A DNA stretch of 64,000 bases, from NCBI GenBank assembly GCA_963839475.1, contig CAWIVH010000013.1, positions 434,001-498,000 of the forward strand, read 5' to 3'. A program made the translations under genes and the position numbers. Under the pieces are notes generated by a model. The model saw nothing but the letters and a program-made list of their open reading frames with translations, was not told where the DNA came from and did not search any database. Source of the stretch: CAWIVH01 sp963839475. Its GTDB lineage: Bacteria > Acidobacteriota > UBA6911. Below are positions 54,403 to 62,049 of the stretch, piece by piece. Within the stretch, counting starts at the first letter, position 1. Every line of letters starts with the position of its first letter.

Positions 54403-55012
54403 CTATCGTATCCGTGCCACCACCAGGGTGAGATCGTCCTGAGGTTGTTCTTCGCCAAGGAAGGATCGCACCCGCTTGAGGATTTCATCTCTGATCTCGG
54501 CGGGCGACTTGGCCAAATTTTCGCGGATCACCGTGCGCAGGCGATCTTCGCCAAACTCCTCTTCGGAGGTATTCATGGCTTCAACCACGCCATCGGAATA
54601 TAAGATCACCTGATCGCCCGGAGAAAGCGCAATACTGCCCTGACGGTAGATTGGGGCCTGCAACAGGCCCAGGACCGGACGGCCTTCCTCCAATCGCTCG
54701 CTTTCCAACTCGCCATCCCGCCTGAACACCATGGGAGGCAAATGGCCGGCATTCACATATCGAAAAAGCCGGGTGCCCGACTCATAATAGCCCCAGAATA
54801 AACTGGCAAAACGGTCCCCCGATGTTCGTGAGAGGAGCAGTTCGTTCGAGCGTAGCCACAATTAGCTGTGCGTCACGTTTTAATTCTGAATGAACCAGGA
54901 TCCTCGAAACCTGGTAATAAGTGAGGATCGATTGGATAAGAAGCAGGAATCCCAGAACCAGTCCCAAAACAAGCAACTGCTTGAACCAGAGGTGCCGTGG
55001 TCGAAGTTTCAT
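54403..55012 (-). pseudogene. SpoIIE/PP2C-type phosphatase with internal deletion
   Basis: The 5' part (55012 to about 54850) encodes a membrane segment (LLVLGLVLGFLLLIQSILTYY) and the start of a sensor domain; its start has GGGAGG upstream. The 3' part (about 54850 to 54403) is the C-terminal part of a PP2C-like SpoIIE-type serine phosphatase: SGDRFASLFWGYYE, RLFRYVNAGHLPP, GDQVILYSDGVVEA and QDDLTLVVAR. The two parts meet in different frames near 54850 (VATL followed by NELLLSRTSG after one extra base). About 200-300 residues, including the first metal-binding half of the phosphatase, are absent. It cannot be catalytically complete. An additional weak small frame with a good ribosome-binding site begins at 55127. 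Confidence 0.7.
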
Positions 55013-55333
55013 GATGACCTCCCGGCTTCCATATCGGATCGCCGCTTTTAACTCGCTTCAACCGAGCAATTTCTCCATCTTCCGGTCTCTGGGAATCCTC
55101 TCGGCGGAACCGTTCGATGCTGGCCATGACTCCTCCCTACCTGGGCATTTCGGAAGGATCTGCCAGCCCGATATTCAACTTCCTGAGCTTGACCATCAGA
55201 TAAAGCCCTAGCCCTTATAGCATTGAAGGAATCAGCAGTCAGTTCAGTACAGCTACCGGCAATGATCAAAAGAGCTCAAGCCAATGTTAGTCTCGAGTTG
55301 ATTCAATCCTGCTTTGGAAACGGAATCTTGGGT
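55013..55333. other. Intergenic region with strong ribosome-binding site but no convincing gene
   Basis: A strong GGGAGGAG lies seven bases before an ATG at 55127 (minus strand), giving a hydrophilic frame that overlaps the phosphatase remnant in another phase. It may be the original N-terminus of that gene, put out of frame. Nothing else stands out. Confidence 0.35.
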
Positions 55334-57355
55334 TTAGGAACGAGGCTCGGCGCGAAGGAGAGCTACGGCAAAAAGCACCAGCAGCTCGGCATCTCGAAGA
55401 AAATTCAGGATAACCTTATGAGGACGAATGCGGGAGATTCTGCCGCGGCGCCAGTTTCTCCAGGTTTTGTTCCAGAACGCCTGAATATCCGCCCGGGAGT
55501 AGGTCGCTCTTCGCGCAAAATCGAGGTTGAGGTCCCGAAAAGCCAGGGACAGCCGGGAGGGAATCCGCAGTTCGGGCACATGCATTTTCGCCCGATAATG
55601 AGCGAGCTGAATATCGGCGGTTTGCAGGTTGCGGCGGACCTCCTCCCGAGCCCGCTTCAACTCAAAAACTAGACGCAGCTCGGCTTTGCTGCGCTGGCGT
55701 GTCTGCAGCCAGAGTTCCTCCATCTCCAGTATCAGCGCAGCCCACTTCCGCAACAGATGGCGTACCTCGTGAAACCGCCGGACAAGATGCTTGAAACGGG
55801 GTTCCACCGGAAATCCCGGGCGACGGTCTGTGCGGTCCTTTAGCCGGAACAATCCGTGAATCATGGGATGGCCGCCTTCGACTTGAATGGAATTCTTGTA
55901 CCAGATGAAATTGCGGAAGATGTTCCAGTAATTCTCAGGATGTGCGGCGGCCAATATCTTCCGCATGTAATCAAACGAGTAGAAACTCCGCCATGCCTTC
56001 AGATAGGTAGCCTTCCAATCGCCCGGGGCAAAGTTTGGATGTCGCGTGACCTCATGAAATGAATCGTAGGCGTTCAGATCGGGATCCATATACTCACCGG
56101 CGCGCACCATGCGAGCATGATCTTCGGAGCCAGGCAGCGGAATCAGCACGAAGAAGGAAACCTGTTCGACTCCGAGTTCCTGCTTCAGGCGTTGGACATC
56201 TTCTTCAACCGATGCCGGCGTGTCGAAGGGAAACCCGATAATGTAGGCGATGTGCGTTGCGATCTTCGCTTCATGCCAAGCTGCGATCATTTCTTTGTAT
56301 TCCTGAACCTTGTTCTGGGCTTTCCCCGCCGCTTTCAGATTTTTAGGGTTTATGCTTTCCATTCCAATGAACACCTGGGTGCAGCCGGCGCGTGAAGCCA
56401 GACTGACGAGGTCCGGGATCTTGTAGGACTGGGTATCCACCTGAATCATGAATCGGATCGGAATTCTCTCTTCGATGCGCATGCGGGCCAGCATTTCCAG
56501 GATGCCGCGCCAGCAGGGATTGCGTGCGAAGTTGTCGTCGGTAAAGAAGTAGAAGTCGACGCCGTGCCGCCAATAGTTTTCGCGAATGGCGCTGGCCAGG
56601 ATCTCCACGGACCGGAAACGAACCTTGTGTCCCTGCACATTGATGATGGTGCAAAAACTGCAGTTGAACGGGCAGCCGCGGCCGCAGTCTATCGTGCCGA
56701 AATTCGAGGTGATGAAACGCTTCAGGTAGCCTCGGCGGATCATGGGCACCGGCTTGTTGCAAAGATCGGGCTTTCTGTCCAGGAAGTTGTAGATCGGCCT
56801 GAGCCTGTCTAGCAGCGCATCCTCGAGGAGCTCGCCCCAGGTGTCTTCCACCTCGCCTTGGACCACCGTGACTCCGAGGTTCAATAATTCCTGGATTTCA
56901 GACCCGATTTCAGAAGTCATTGCCAGAACGCCGCTGACGTGAAAACCTCCCATGAGAACCTGCAGTCCACCGGCGCGGAATCGGCGGGCAAGGTCGACCG
57001 CGCGCGGGAACTGGTTGGATTGAACTCCGACCAGCGCTACGACAGTCCGATTTCGCCGGCGGCGGCTGGATCGAATGATACGGTTGAACGGGATCCGCTG
57101 GACCGTGTCGTCGTAAATCCGTATTCGCAGCTCGAGATTCGGACCCAGTGCTTTGCGGAGATTCAGATCTTCAGTGAGTCTGGAAAGGCAAGCGAGTGTA
57201 TTGCTAGGCAGCACGCCACGAAAATGGCGAATGACGTAGCCCTCGTCGTCATACTTGGAAGGCTTGATCAGGACCACCGTCAGGCGTCTGTTTTCGATCC
57301 TATTTGCGGAGTCCGGCTGTGTCACAGCACCAGATCCTCCATGCCGAGTGTTCAA
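55334..57355 (-). CDS. Radical SAM protein with N-terminal cobalamin-binding-like domain
   Basis: A 673-residue enzyme. Residues 25-190 look like a B12-binding-type Rossmann domain without a clear DxHxxG motif. The radical SAM cluster motif CPFNCSFC, preceded by GTIDCGRG, places iron-sulfur ligands at residues 228, 232 and 235. The barrel continues with YFFTDDNFARNP, VFIGMESINPKNLKAAGK and AYIIGFPFDTPASVEEDVQ. The last ~170 residues, after SFYSFDYMRKILAAAHPENY, are basic, helical and outside the common barrel. B12-radical-SAM enzymes methylate or rearrange unactivated carbons, often in lipid or natural-product pathways. Target unknown. It lies downstream of groEL on the same strand, separated by 470 bases. 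Confidence 0.9.
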   Translation of the reverse strand: MNTRHGGSGAVTQPDSANRIENRRLTVVLIKPSKYDDEGYVIRHFRGVLPSNTLACLSRLTEDLNLRKALGPNLELRIRIYDDTVQRIPFNRIIRSSRRRRNRTVVALVGVQSNQFPRAVDLARRFRAGGLQVLMGGFHVSGVLAMTSEIGSEIQELLNLGVTVVQGEVEDTWGELLEDALLDRLRPIYNFLDRKPDLCNKPVPMIRRGYLKRFITSNFGTIDCGRGCPFNCSFCTIINVQGHKVRFRSVEILASAIRENYWRHGVDFYFFTDDNFARNPCWRGILEMLARMRIEERIPIRFMIQVDTQSYKIPDLVSLASRAGCTQVFIGMESINPKNLKAAGKAQNKVQEYKEMIAAWHEAKIATHIAYIIGFPFDTPASVEEDVQRLKQELGVEQVSFFVLIPLPGSEDHARMVRAGEYMDPDLNAYDSFHEVTRHPNFAPGDWKATYLKAWRSFYSFDYMRKILAAAHPENYWNIFRNFIWYKNSIQVEGGHPMIHGLFRLKDRTDRRPGFPVEPRFKHLVRRFHEVRHLLRKWAALILEMEELWLQTRQRSKAELRLVFELKRAREEVRRNLQTADIQLAHYRAKMHVPELRIPSRLSLAFRDLNLDFARRATYSRADIQAFWNKTWRNWRRGRISRIRPHKVILNFLRDAELLVLFAVALLRAEPRS

Positions 57356-57825
57356 AGCCTGGTTGCACCGGAGAATCGATTCACTAGCCTGTCAAAACTA
57401 CAGGCGTTCATAGCACCTCCGGCTGATCGATCCCCTCATGTCAACGCGGAATTCCCTTTCCTCCCGCAAAGGCGTCAGCAAGAATATCTTACCCAGGCAA
57501 TCGTGGGCGAGTCTGCTCTCTATTGCTCAGGAGACTGGTCAAGATTGCTCAAGGGCTGATTTGCTTTCCGTGGAGCGACATGGGTGAGGCAAGGAAGGCA
57601 GAAAAATCTCCAAATCCCATCCGACAAGAGAGGGGAAGTGCAGCGCCGGCGGAAAAACAGATGGCCGGCGCATTACTTTATTTGAATAAAGGGCATGGAC
57701 CCGGAATCAACCTATCACGGCAAAATGCTGTTCCACATATTTTGGACGAATGGGGCGGTGCCGTTCAGATTAATGTACTATCTTTTAGCTCATGTCGTCT
57801 CCCTGTAGTTCCGGAGGCGGATGGT
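57356..57825. other. Intergenic region between radical SAM gene and groEL
   Basis: About 470 bases without supported gene. It contains the inverted repeat at 57643-57671. The radical SAM promoter probably lies in the part near 57400. Confidence 0.45.
57643..57671. repeat. Inverted repeat downstream of groEL
   Basis: GCGCCGGC (57643-57650) and GCCGGCGC (57664-57671), perfect over 8 bases with a 13-base loop. It is GC-rich but has no T-run after it on the groEL strand, so it may be a partial terminator or a chance structure. Confidence 0.4.
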
Positions 57826-59451
57826 TCAATACATATCACCCATCCCGCCGCCTGGAGGCATGGCAGGCGCCTTGTTCTCTTCCTTGATCTCGGATACGAG
57901 GGCTTCCGTCGTCAAGAGCAGGGCCGCGATCGACGCCGCATTTTGCAGCGCCGTGCGTGTCACCTTCGTCGGGTCGATTACCCCCGCGGCCACTAGATCC
58001 TCGTACTCCTCCGTCTCGGCGTTGAATCCGAAGTTCGCCTCGCTGCTCTGGCGCACCTTCTCCAACACCACCGCCCCTTCATGACCGGAGTTGTCTGCGA
58101 TCTGGCGCAGTGGCTCTTCCAGGGCACGGCGCATGATGTTACGCCCGATCGCCTCATCTCCTTCCAGCGTGAGATCCTCCACCGCAGTCACGCAGCGCAG
58201 TAAAGCCACGCCGCCTCCCGGCACAATTCCTTCCTCGACCGCGGCACGGGTCGCATGCATGGCATCCTCTACCCGCGCCTTCTTCTCCTTCAGCTCGGTT
58301 TCCGTCGCCGCTCCAACCTTGATCACCGCCACGCCGCCTACCAGTTTCGCCAGCCGTTCCTGCAGCTTCTCACGATCGTAATCAGAGGTCGTCTCCTCGA
58401 TCTGCACCCGCAGCTGCCTTACGCGGCCCTCGATATCCGAATGCTTCCCGGCGCCCTCGATGATCGTCGTATTGTCTTTGTCGATGGTGATCTTCTTGGC
58501 ACGGCCCAAGTCTTCCAGGCGCACGTTTTCGAGCTTGATCCCCAGGTCCTCTGAAATCACCTTGCCGCCTGTCACGATCGCAATATCCTCCAGCATGGCC
58601 TTCCGCCGATCGCCAAATCCGGGTGCCTTCACCGCCGCGGCCGACAACGTACCGCGCAGCTTGTTCACCACCAGCGTAGCCAGGGCCTCGCCTTCGACAT
58701 CTTCCGCAATGATCAACAGCGGGCGACCGCTCTTCGCAATCTGTTCCAGCACCGGCAGCAGGTCCTTCATTGAGCTGATCTTCTTCTCCTGCAGCAAAAT
58801 CAAACAGTCGTTCAGCACTGCTTCCATCCGTTCGGGATCGGTCACGAAGTAAGGCGACAAATACCCGCGGTCAAATTGCATTCCCTCGACCACTTCCATC
58901 GAGGTCTCGATCGATTTCGCTTCCTCAACTGTAATCACGCCATCTTTACCGACTTTCTTCATTGCCTTGGCGATGATCTCCCCTACTGTTTTGTCGTTGT
59001 TGGCCGAAACCGACCCCACCTGCGCGATCATCTCGCCCTTGACCGGCTTGCTCAATTTTTTAAGCTCCGCAACCGCCGCTTCCACCGCATATTCAATCCC
59101 GCGTTTTAGGCCCATCGGGTTCGCACCCGCTGCCACATTCTTTACCCCTTCGCGAAAAATCGCCTGCGCCAGCACTGTCGCGGTCGTCGTCCCGTCCCCG
59201 GCTACGTCCGAGGTCTTCGACGCCACTTCGCGTACCATTTGTGCGCCCATATTCTCCAGGCCATCCTTCAGCTCAATCTCTTTAGCAACTGTCACCCCGT
59301 CTTTGGTGATCAATGAAGACCCGAACTTCTTGTCCAGGATCACGTTCCGGCCCTTCGGGCCCAACGTGATTTTGACTGTATCAGCCAGCTGATTCACCCC
59401 GCGCAATAAAGCCTGACGTGAGCGTTCCCCTTGTACGATCTGTTTAGCCAT
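57826..59451 (-). CDS. groEL: Chaperonin GroEL (60 kDa)
   Basis: A 541-residue group I chaperonin, the ATP-driven folding cage. Hallmarks in order: VKITLGPKGRNVILDKKFG, ASKTSDVAGDGTTTATVLAQAI with the ATP-binding DGTTT at about residue 85, the apical domain with GYLSPYFVTDPERMEAVLNDC, the second signature around GGVAVIKVGAATETELKEKKARVEDAMHA, and VPGGGVALLR. The C-terminus ends GGGMGDMY, a shortened GGM tail. It is 53 bases downstream of groES, forming groESL. No CIRCE operator is visible upstream of groES. A decayed copy of the N-terminal region lies at 61.1 kb on the other strand. Confidence 0.98.
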   Translation of the reverse strand: MAKQIVQGERSRQALLRGVNQLADTVKITLGPKGRNVILDKKFGSSLITKDGVTVAKEIELKDGLENMGAQMVREVASKTSDVAGDGTTTATVLAQAIFREGVKNVAAGANPMGLKRGIEYAVEAAVAELKKLSKPVKGEMIAQVGSVSANNDKTVGEIIAKAMKKVGKDGVITVEEAKSIETSMEVVEGMQFDRGYLSPYFVTDPERMEAVLNDCLILLQEKKISSMKDLLPVLEQIAKSGRPLLIIAEDVEGEALATLVVNKLRGTLSAAAVKAPGFGDRRKAMLEDIAIVTGGKVISEDLGIKLENVRLEDLGRAKKITIDKDNTTIIEGAGKHSDIEGRVRQLRVQIEETTSDYDREKLQERLAKLVGGVAVIKVGAATETELKEKKARVEDAMHATRAAVEEGIVPGGGVALLRCVTAVEDLTLEGDEAIGRNIMRRALEEPLRQIADNSGHEGAVVLEKVRQSSEANFGFNAETEEYEDLVAAGVIDPTKVTRTALQNAASIAALLLTTEALVSEIKEENKAPAMPPGGGMGDMY

Positions 59452-59504
59452 AGGTTCTCACTCCTTTTCTCCTTGTATTCGAATCCCCAATGTCGCAGAA
59501 CCGC

Positions 59505-59801
59505 CTACTCCCCGCTCATAAGTACAGCCAGGATCTCTTCCTCCCGCATGATGACGTACTCTTCGTCGTCAATCTTGATTTCCGACCCGGCGTATTTGCC
59601 GAACAGTACACGGTCTCCAGCCTTCACATCCATGGGCGAACGCTTGCCGTCCTCCATCATTTTCCCCGGTCCCACCGAGATCACCTTTCCTTCCATCGGT
59701 TTCTCTTTCGCCGTGTCCGGAATTATGATTCCGCCCTTGATCTCTTCCTTCTCCTCCATCCGCTTCAAAACTACCCGATCGTGTAATGGCCTTGCTTTCA
59801 T
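59505..59801 (-). CDS. groES: Co-chaperonin GroES (10 kDa)
   Basis: A 98-residue co-chaperonin forming the heptameric lid of GroEL. Sequence features are PLHDRVVLKRMEEKEEIKGG at the start, the mobile-loop segment IIPDTAKEKPMEGKVISVGP, and DRVLFGKYAGSEIKIDDEEYVIMREEEILAVL at the end, all typical. The first gene of the groESL operon, preceded by GGAGA and followed by groEL after 53 bases. The upstream 63 bases separate it from a secreted-protein gene, so its promoter must lie there or further upstream. Confidence 0.98.
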   Translation of the reverse strand: MKARPLHDRVVLKRMEEKEEIKGGIIIPDTAKEKPMEGKVISVGPGKMMEDGKRSPMDVKAGDRVLFGKYAGSEIKIDDEEYVIMREEEILAVLMSGE

Positions 59802-59864
59802 TTCGTTAGATCTCCATTCTTATCAAAACAACATCTCCCACCCTCTCAACAAGTTGAAGCCTTA

Positions 59865-60554
59865 TTAGGGACGAAAATTCGCTTTGTTTACCGGTCTGAC
59901 CTTTTGTCCCGCAGCATTCTTGTCATCATCTTGCTTTTTCAGATAATCAATCTCTCGCTGAGGAGCCTCTTGCTCGTTCAGACGGATCGCCTGCAAAATG
60001 GCCACCTGGGCAAGGGCATCCAGCCGTTTGGAGTAAACAAGCATTCCAGGGGCGGAGCCGTAAGAGAAACGGAAAAGGTTGAACGAGCTCTGCAAGTCTT
60101 CCCAGCGCGCCACAACTTTTTCGCTGTCGCTATAGACTTGCGACGAAGAGGAACTGATGATCTTCTCAACGGGCGTGGTCGGCCTTCCGTATTTCGCCGA
60201 AATACCTTGGATCAAATCCTCATCGGTCAGCCCCTCGGTCCTATCCTTGTCATAACTGACCACAATTCGATAGAGCTCGCCGTTGTAAAAGCTGAATAGA
60301 ATCTCCTTTACCGGGTCCCCTTTAGCCGATGGGCTGGAGGTGCCCTGCGGCCGCCATTCCAGCTCCTGAATGACTGCAGGTCGCTTGTAGATAACCTTGG
60401 CCTCCGAGGGTTTGACATTTACCTGTTTGGCTAACGCGGTCAAATTCATCCCCAGCTGAAATCCCCTGTAGCTCGAAAGATCTTGCGCATAAATCAAAGG
60501 CATGGTCAGCACGGCTAGGGAAATACAAATCACGAGACTTCGAGTATTGATCAT
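59865..60554 (-). CDS. Secreted protein of unknown function
   Basis: A 229-residue protein with a signal peptide (ending near residue 23, IYAQDL). The mature part starts SSYRGFQLGMNLTALAKQV and shows an alternating beta/alpha pattern with ILFSFYNGELYRIVVSYDKD in the middle and a coiled C-terminus (LNEQEAPQREIDYLKKQ). The 'GFQLGMNL' opening resembles small secreted proteins of Acidobacteriota and other soil bacteria but no function is known. It lies 63 bases upstream of groES on the same strand and could be part of its transcript. Confidence 0.78.
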   Translation of the reverse strand: MINTRSLVICISLAVLTMPLIYAQDLSSYRGFQLGMNLTALAKQVNVKPSEAKVIYKRPAVIQELEWRPQGTSSPSAKGDPVKEILFSFYNGELYRIVVSYDKDRTEGLTDEDLIQGISAKYGRPTTPVEKIISSSSSQVYSDSEKVVARWEDLQSSFNLFRFSYGSAPGMLVYSKRLDALAQVAILQAIRLNEQEAPQREIDYLKKQDDDKNAAGQKVRPVNKANFRP

Positions 60555-61054
60555 TTCAACCTTCCTTGTAATTTGACCTTTTACGATTTGTATGGCACAT
60601 TCAAAATGATGGGATCGGCTCGATCGCCGAGCGTCGCGATAAAGTTTTCTCCGTGCGCTCGGCCCGGATGGTTCCCGTTTCGTTTACCGGGTCAATGCTT
60701 TGCTGGACTCTCGAATGAGCCGCCGTCGCACTGCCCTGCTTTACCGTTGCCTATCGAGCCACGCCTTCTCACAATATTTCCAATGCATTTCTCCCCGCCG
60801 AGAAAAGTATCCTGCATCTCGGAGCATCAGTGAAATCCGTTGGTCACAGGTTCACCCCGCAGATTTCGGCGGGAAGAAATTGCCTTAATATCTATAATCT
60901 GGCCGGACTCACTTGTCAGGTTCGTATTGCTCTCCGGTATGTTCAATAGTGCTCATTCCGAATGAGGTCTCAAGCATTCACGCCCATTACTGATTTTGCA
61001 CGTCCCTAAACGATGTTCACTCTTAGCCAGGGGCGTGGGCAGCACTGGACTGAG
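60555..61054. other. Gene-free region upstream of the groEL fragment
   Basis: About 500 bases without gene, RNA or clear repeat. Short frames here have no family signal. Confidence 0.4.
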
Positions 61055-61177
61055 ATGCGAGTGGCATCGAAGACCTCGGACGTTGCAGGGGACGGAAAAA
61101 CGAACGCTATGGTGCTGGCACTGGCGATTTTTGGTTAAGGGGTGAAGGACGTAGCAGCTGGCGCGAATCCGATGGGA
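61055..61177 (+). pseudogene. Decayed fragment of a groEL gene
   Basis: Read on the plus strand, 61055-61177 translates to MRVASKTSDVAGDGKTNAM, then VLALAIFG, a stop (61136-61138), and GVKDVAAGANPMG. This aligns with the N-terminal third of GroEL (residues around the ATP-binding DGTTT), from VREVASKTSDVAGDG to NVAAGANPMG in the intact gene at 57.8-59.5 kb. About 40 residues remain, with a stop and several substitutions including the ATP-binding DGTTT, now DGKTN. It is not in a longer reading frame. A former second groEL copy is the simplest explanation. Confidence 0.8.
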
Positions 61178-61610
61178 AATTGGCTACCTGCTCCAGCGAT
61201 GTCAGCGACTTTTCCGATAACCTCAGACTCGGTGGCCACGAAAGTTTTGCGATACGCAATTTTAGGCCAGTATTCAGCATTTTGCATTAATGCAAAGTCA
61301 AAATGCGGGAAATCCCATTTCCGACTGGTTGAGGACACTGAAGGCATGGCCTGGAACTTAGAGCTACGATGAGGCAGAAATCGAATAAAACCGAAATCTG
61401 ATAAAAACCAGCCTGCACCCCAAGGAGGTTCCTGAGGGGGTCGTAATTGGCAACCGGGGTATGCTCAAATCGGCTTACTCAAGGCCGTCGCCTGCAATGC
61501 TACCACCCGTAGTGAATCAGATTCCTTCAACCACAATCCAGCCTTACGGCCGTGGATTTTCACGGCAAGTTTTGTATATCTAGAAGTCCCTCAATTTGAA
61601 AGGCGACGGG
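61178..61610. other. Non-coding remainder after the groEL fragment
   Basis: About 430 bases. It includes the palindrome at 61281-61296. The minus-strand frame 61347-61135 has no recognisable family. No gene can be supported. Confidence 0.4.
61281..61296. repeat. Perfect 16-base palindrome
   Basis: TTTGCATTAATGCAAA, identical on both strands, in an otherwise uncoded AT-rich stretch. Possibly a binding site for a dimeric regulator or a hairpin; nothing else supports a function. Confidence 0.45.
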
Positions 61611-61971
61611 TCAATAGGTGAGCGTTCCCTCGCCTTTGTAGGTAAATGATAGGATCATGGTTTTACCATCTTGGGAAAAAGTAATTTCCACGTTGTTCGG
61701 ACCGTATGTGAACCCTCCCGTGATGTTCTCGAAACGTCCGTTACCGTCCGTGGCTTCGATCACACCAAGCGTGTTCTCAATCCAGAATACCTTATCGCAG
61801 TTCGCAGCAGTGAAGATGCCGCGGTCCTGGGTGGGGTGATTATTCACAAAATCCCAAGTTCCTGCCCCTTGGTTCACGAATCGACCCGAGTGTTGCTTCA
61901 CCGCAATCCAACACTACGTAAGCGCCGGTCTCCAGATTGATCGTCACGGTTATGTGACCATGGATTTTCAT
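61611..61971 (-). pseudogene. Small protein gene, probable frameshift
   Basis: Two frames that together form one protein. The first starts at an ATG at 61971 with MKIHGHITVTINLETGAYVV, ending at DCGEAT; the second continues HSGRFVNQGAGTWDFVNN, then IFTAANCDKVFWIENTLGVIEATDGNGRFENITGG and QDGKTMILSFTYKGEGTLTY to the stop at 61611. They join near 61900 with one base missing. The second half is beta-rich and looks like a secreted, lipocalin-like small protein, but no signal peptide is seen at the start. A short piece resembling its beginning (TGAAAATCCACGG) recurs near 61563. Confidence 0.5.
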
Positions 61972-62049
61972 GGGGCATTTAACGGCCCTCCAAGATCCAT
62001 TTGATCCAAGCCTCATCAAAGGATTGGCAGCTACGTAGCAATCATCGTA

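Noticed and set aside
57523..57996. A 157-residue plus-strand frame overlapping the 3' end of groEL
   Set aside because: The overlapping part is antisense to conserved GroEL sequence and the rest has no feature.
59802..59864. CIRCE operator upstream of groES
   Set aside because: No TTAGCACTC-N9-GAGTGCTAA-type inverted repeat is present in the gap or just beyond.
61135..61347. A 70-residue minus-strand frame overlapping the end of the groEL fragment
   Set aside because: Its final part is antisense to the groEL fragment, no ribosome-binding site or family was recognised.
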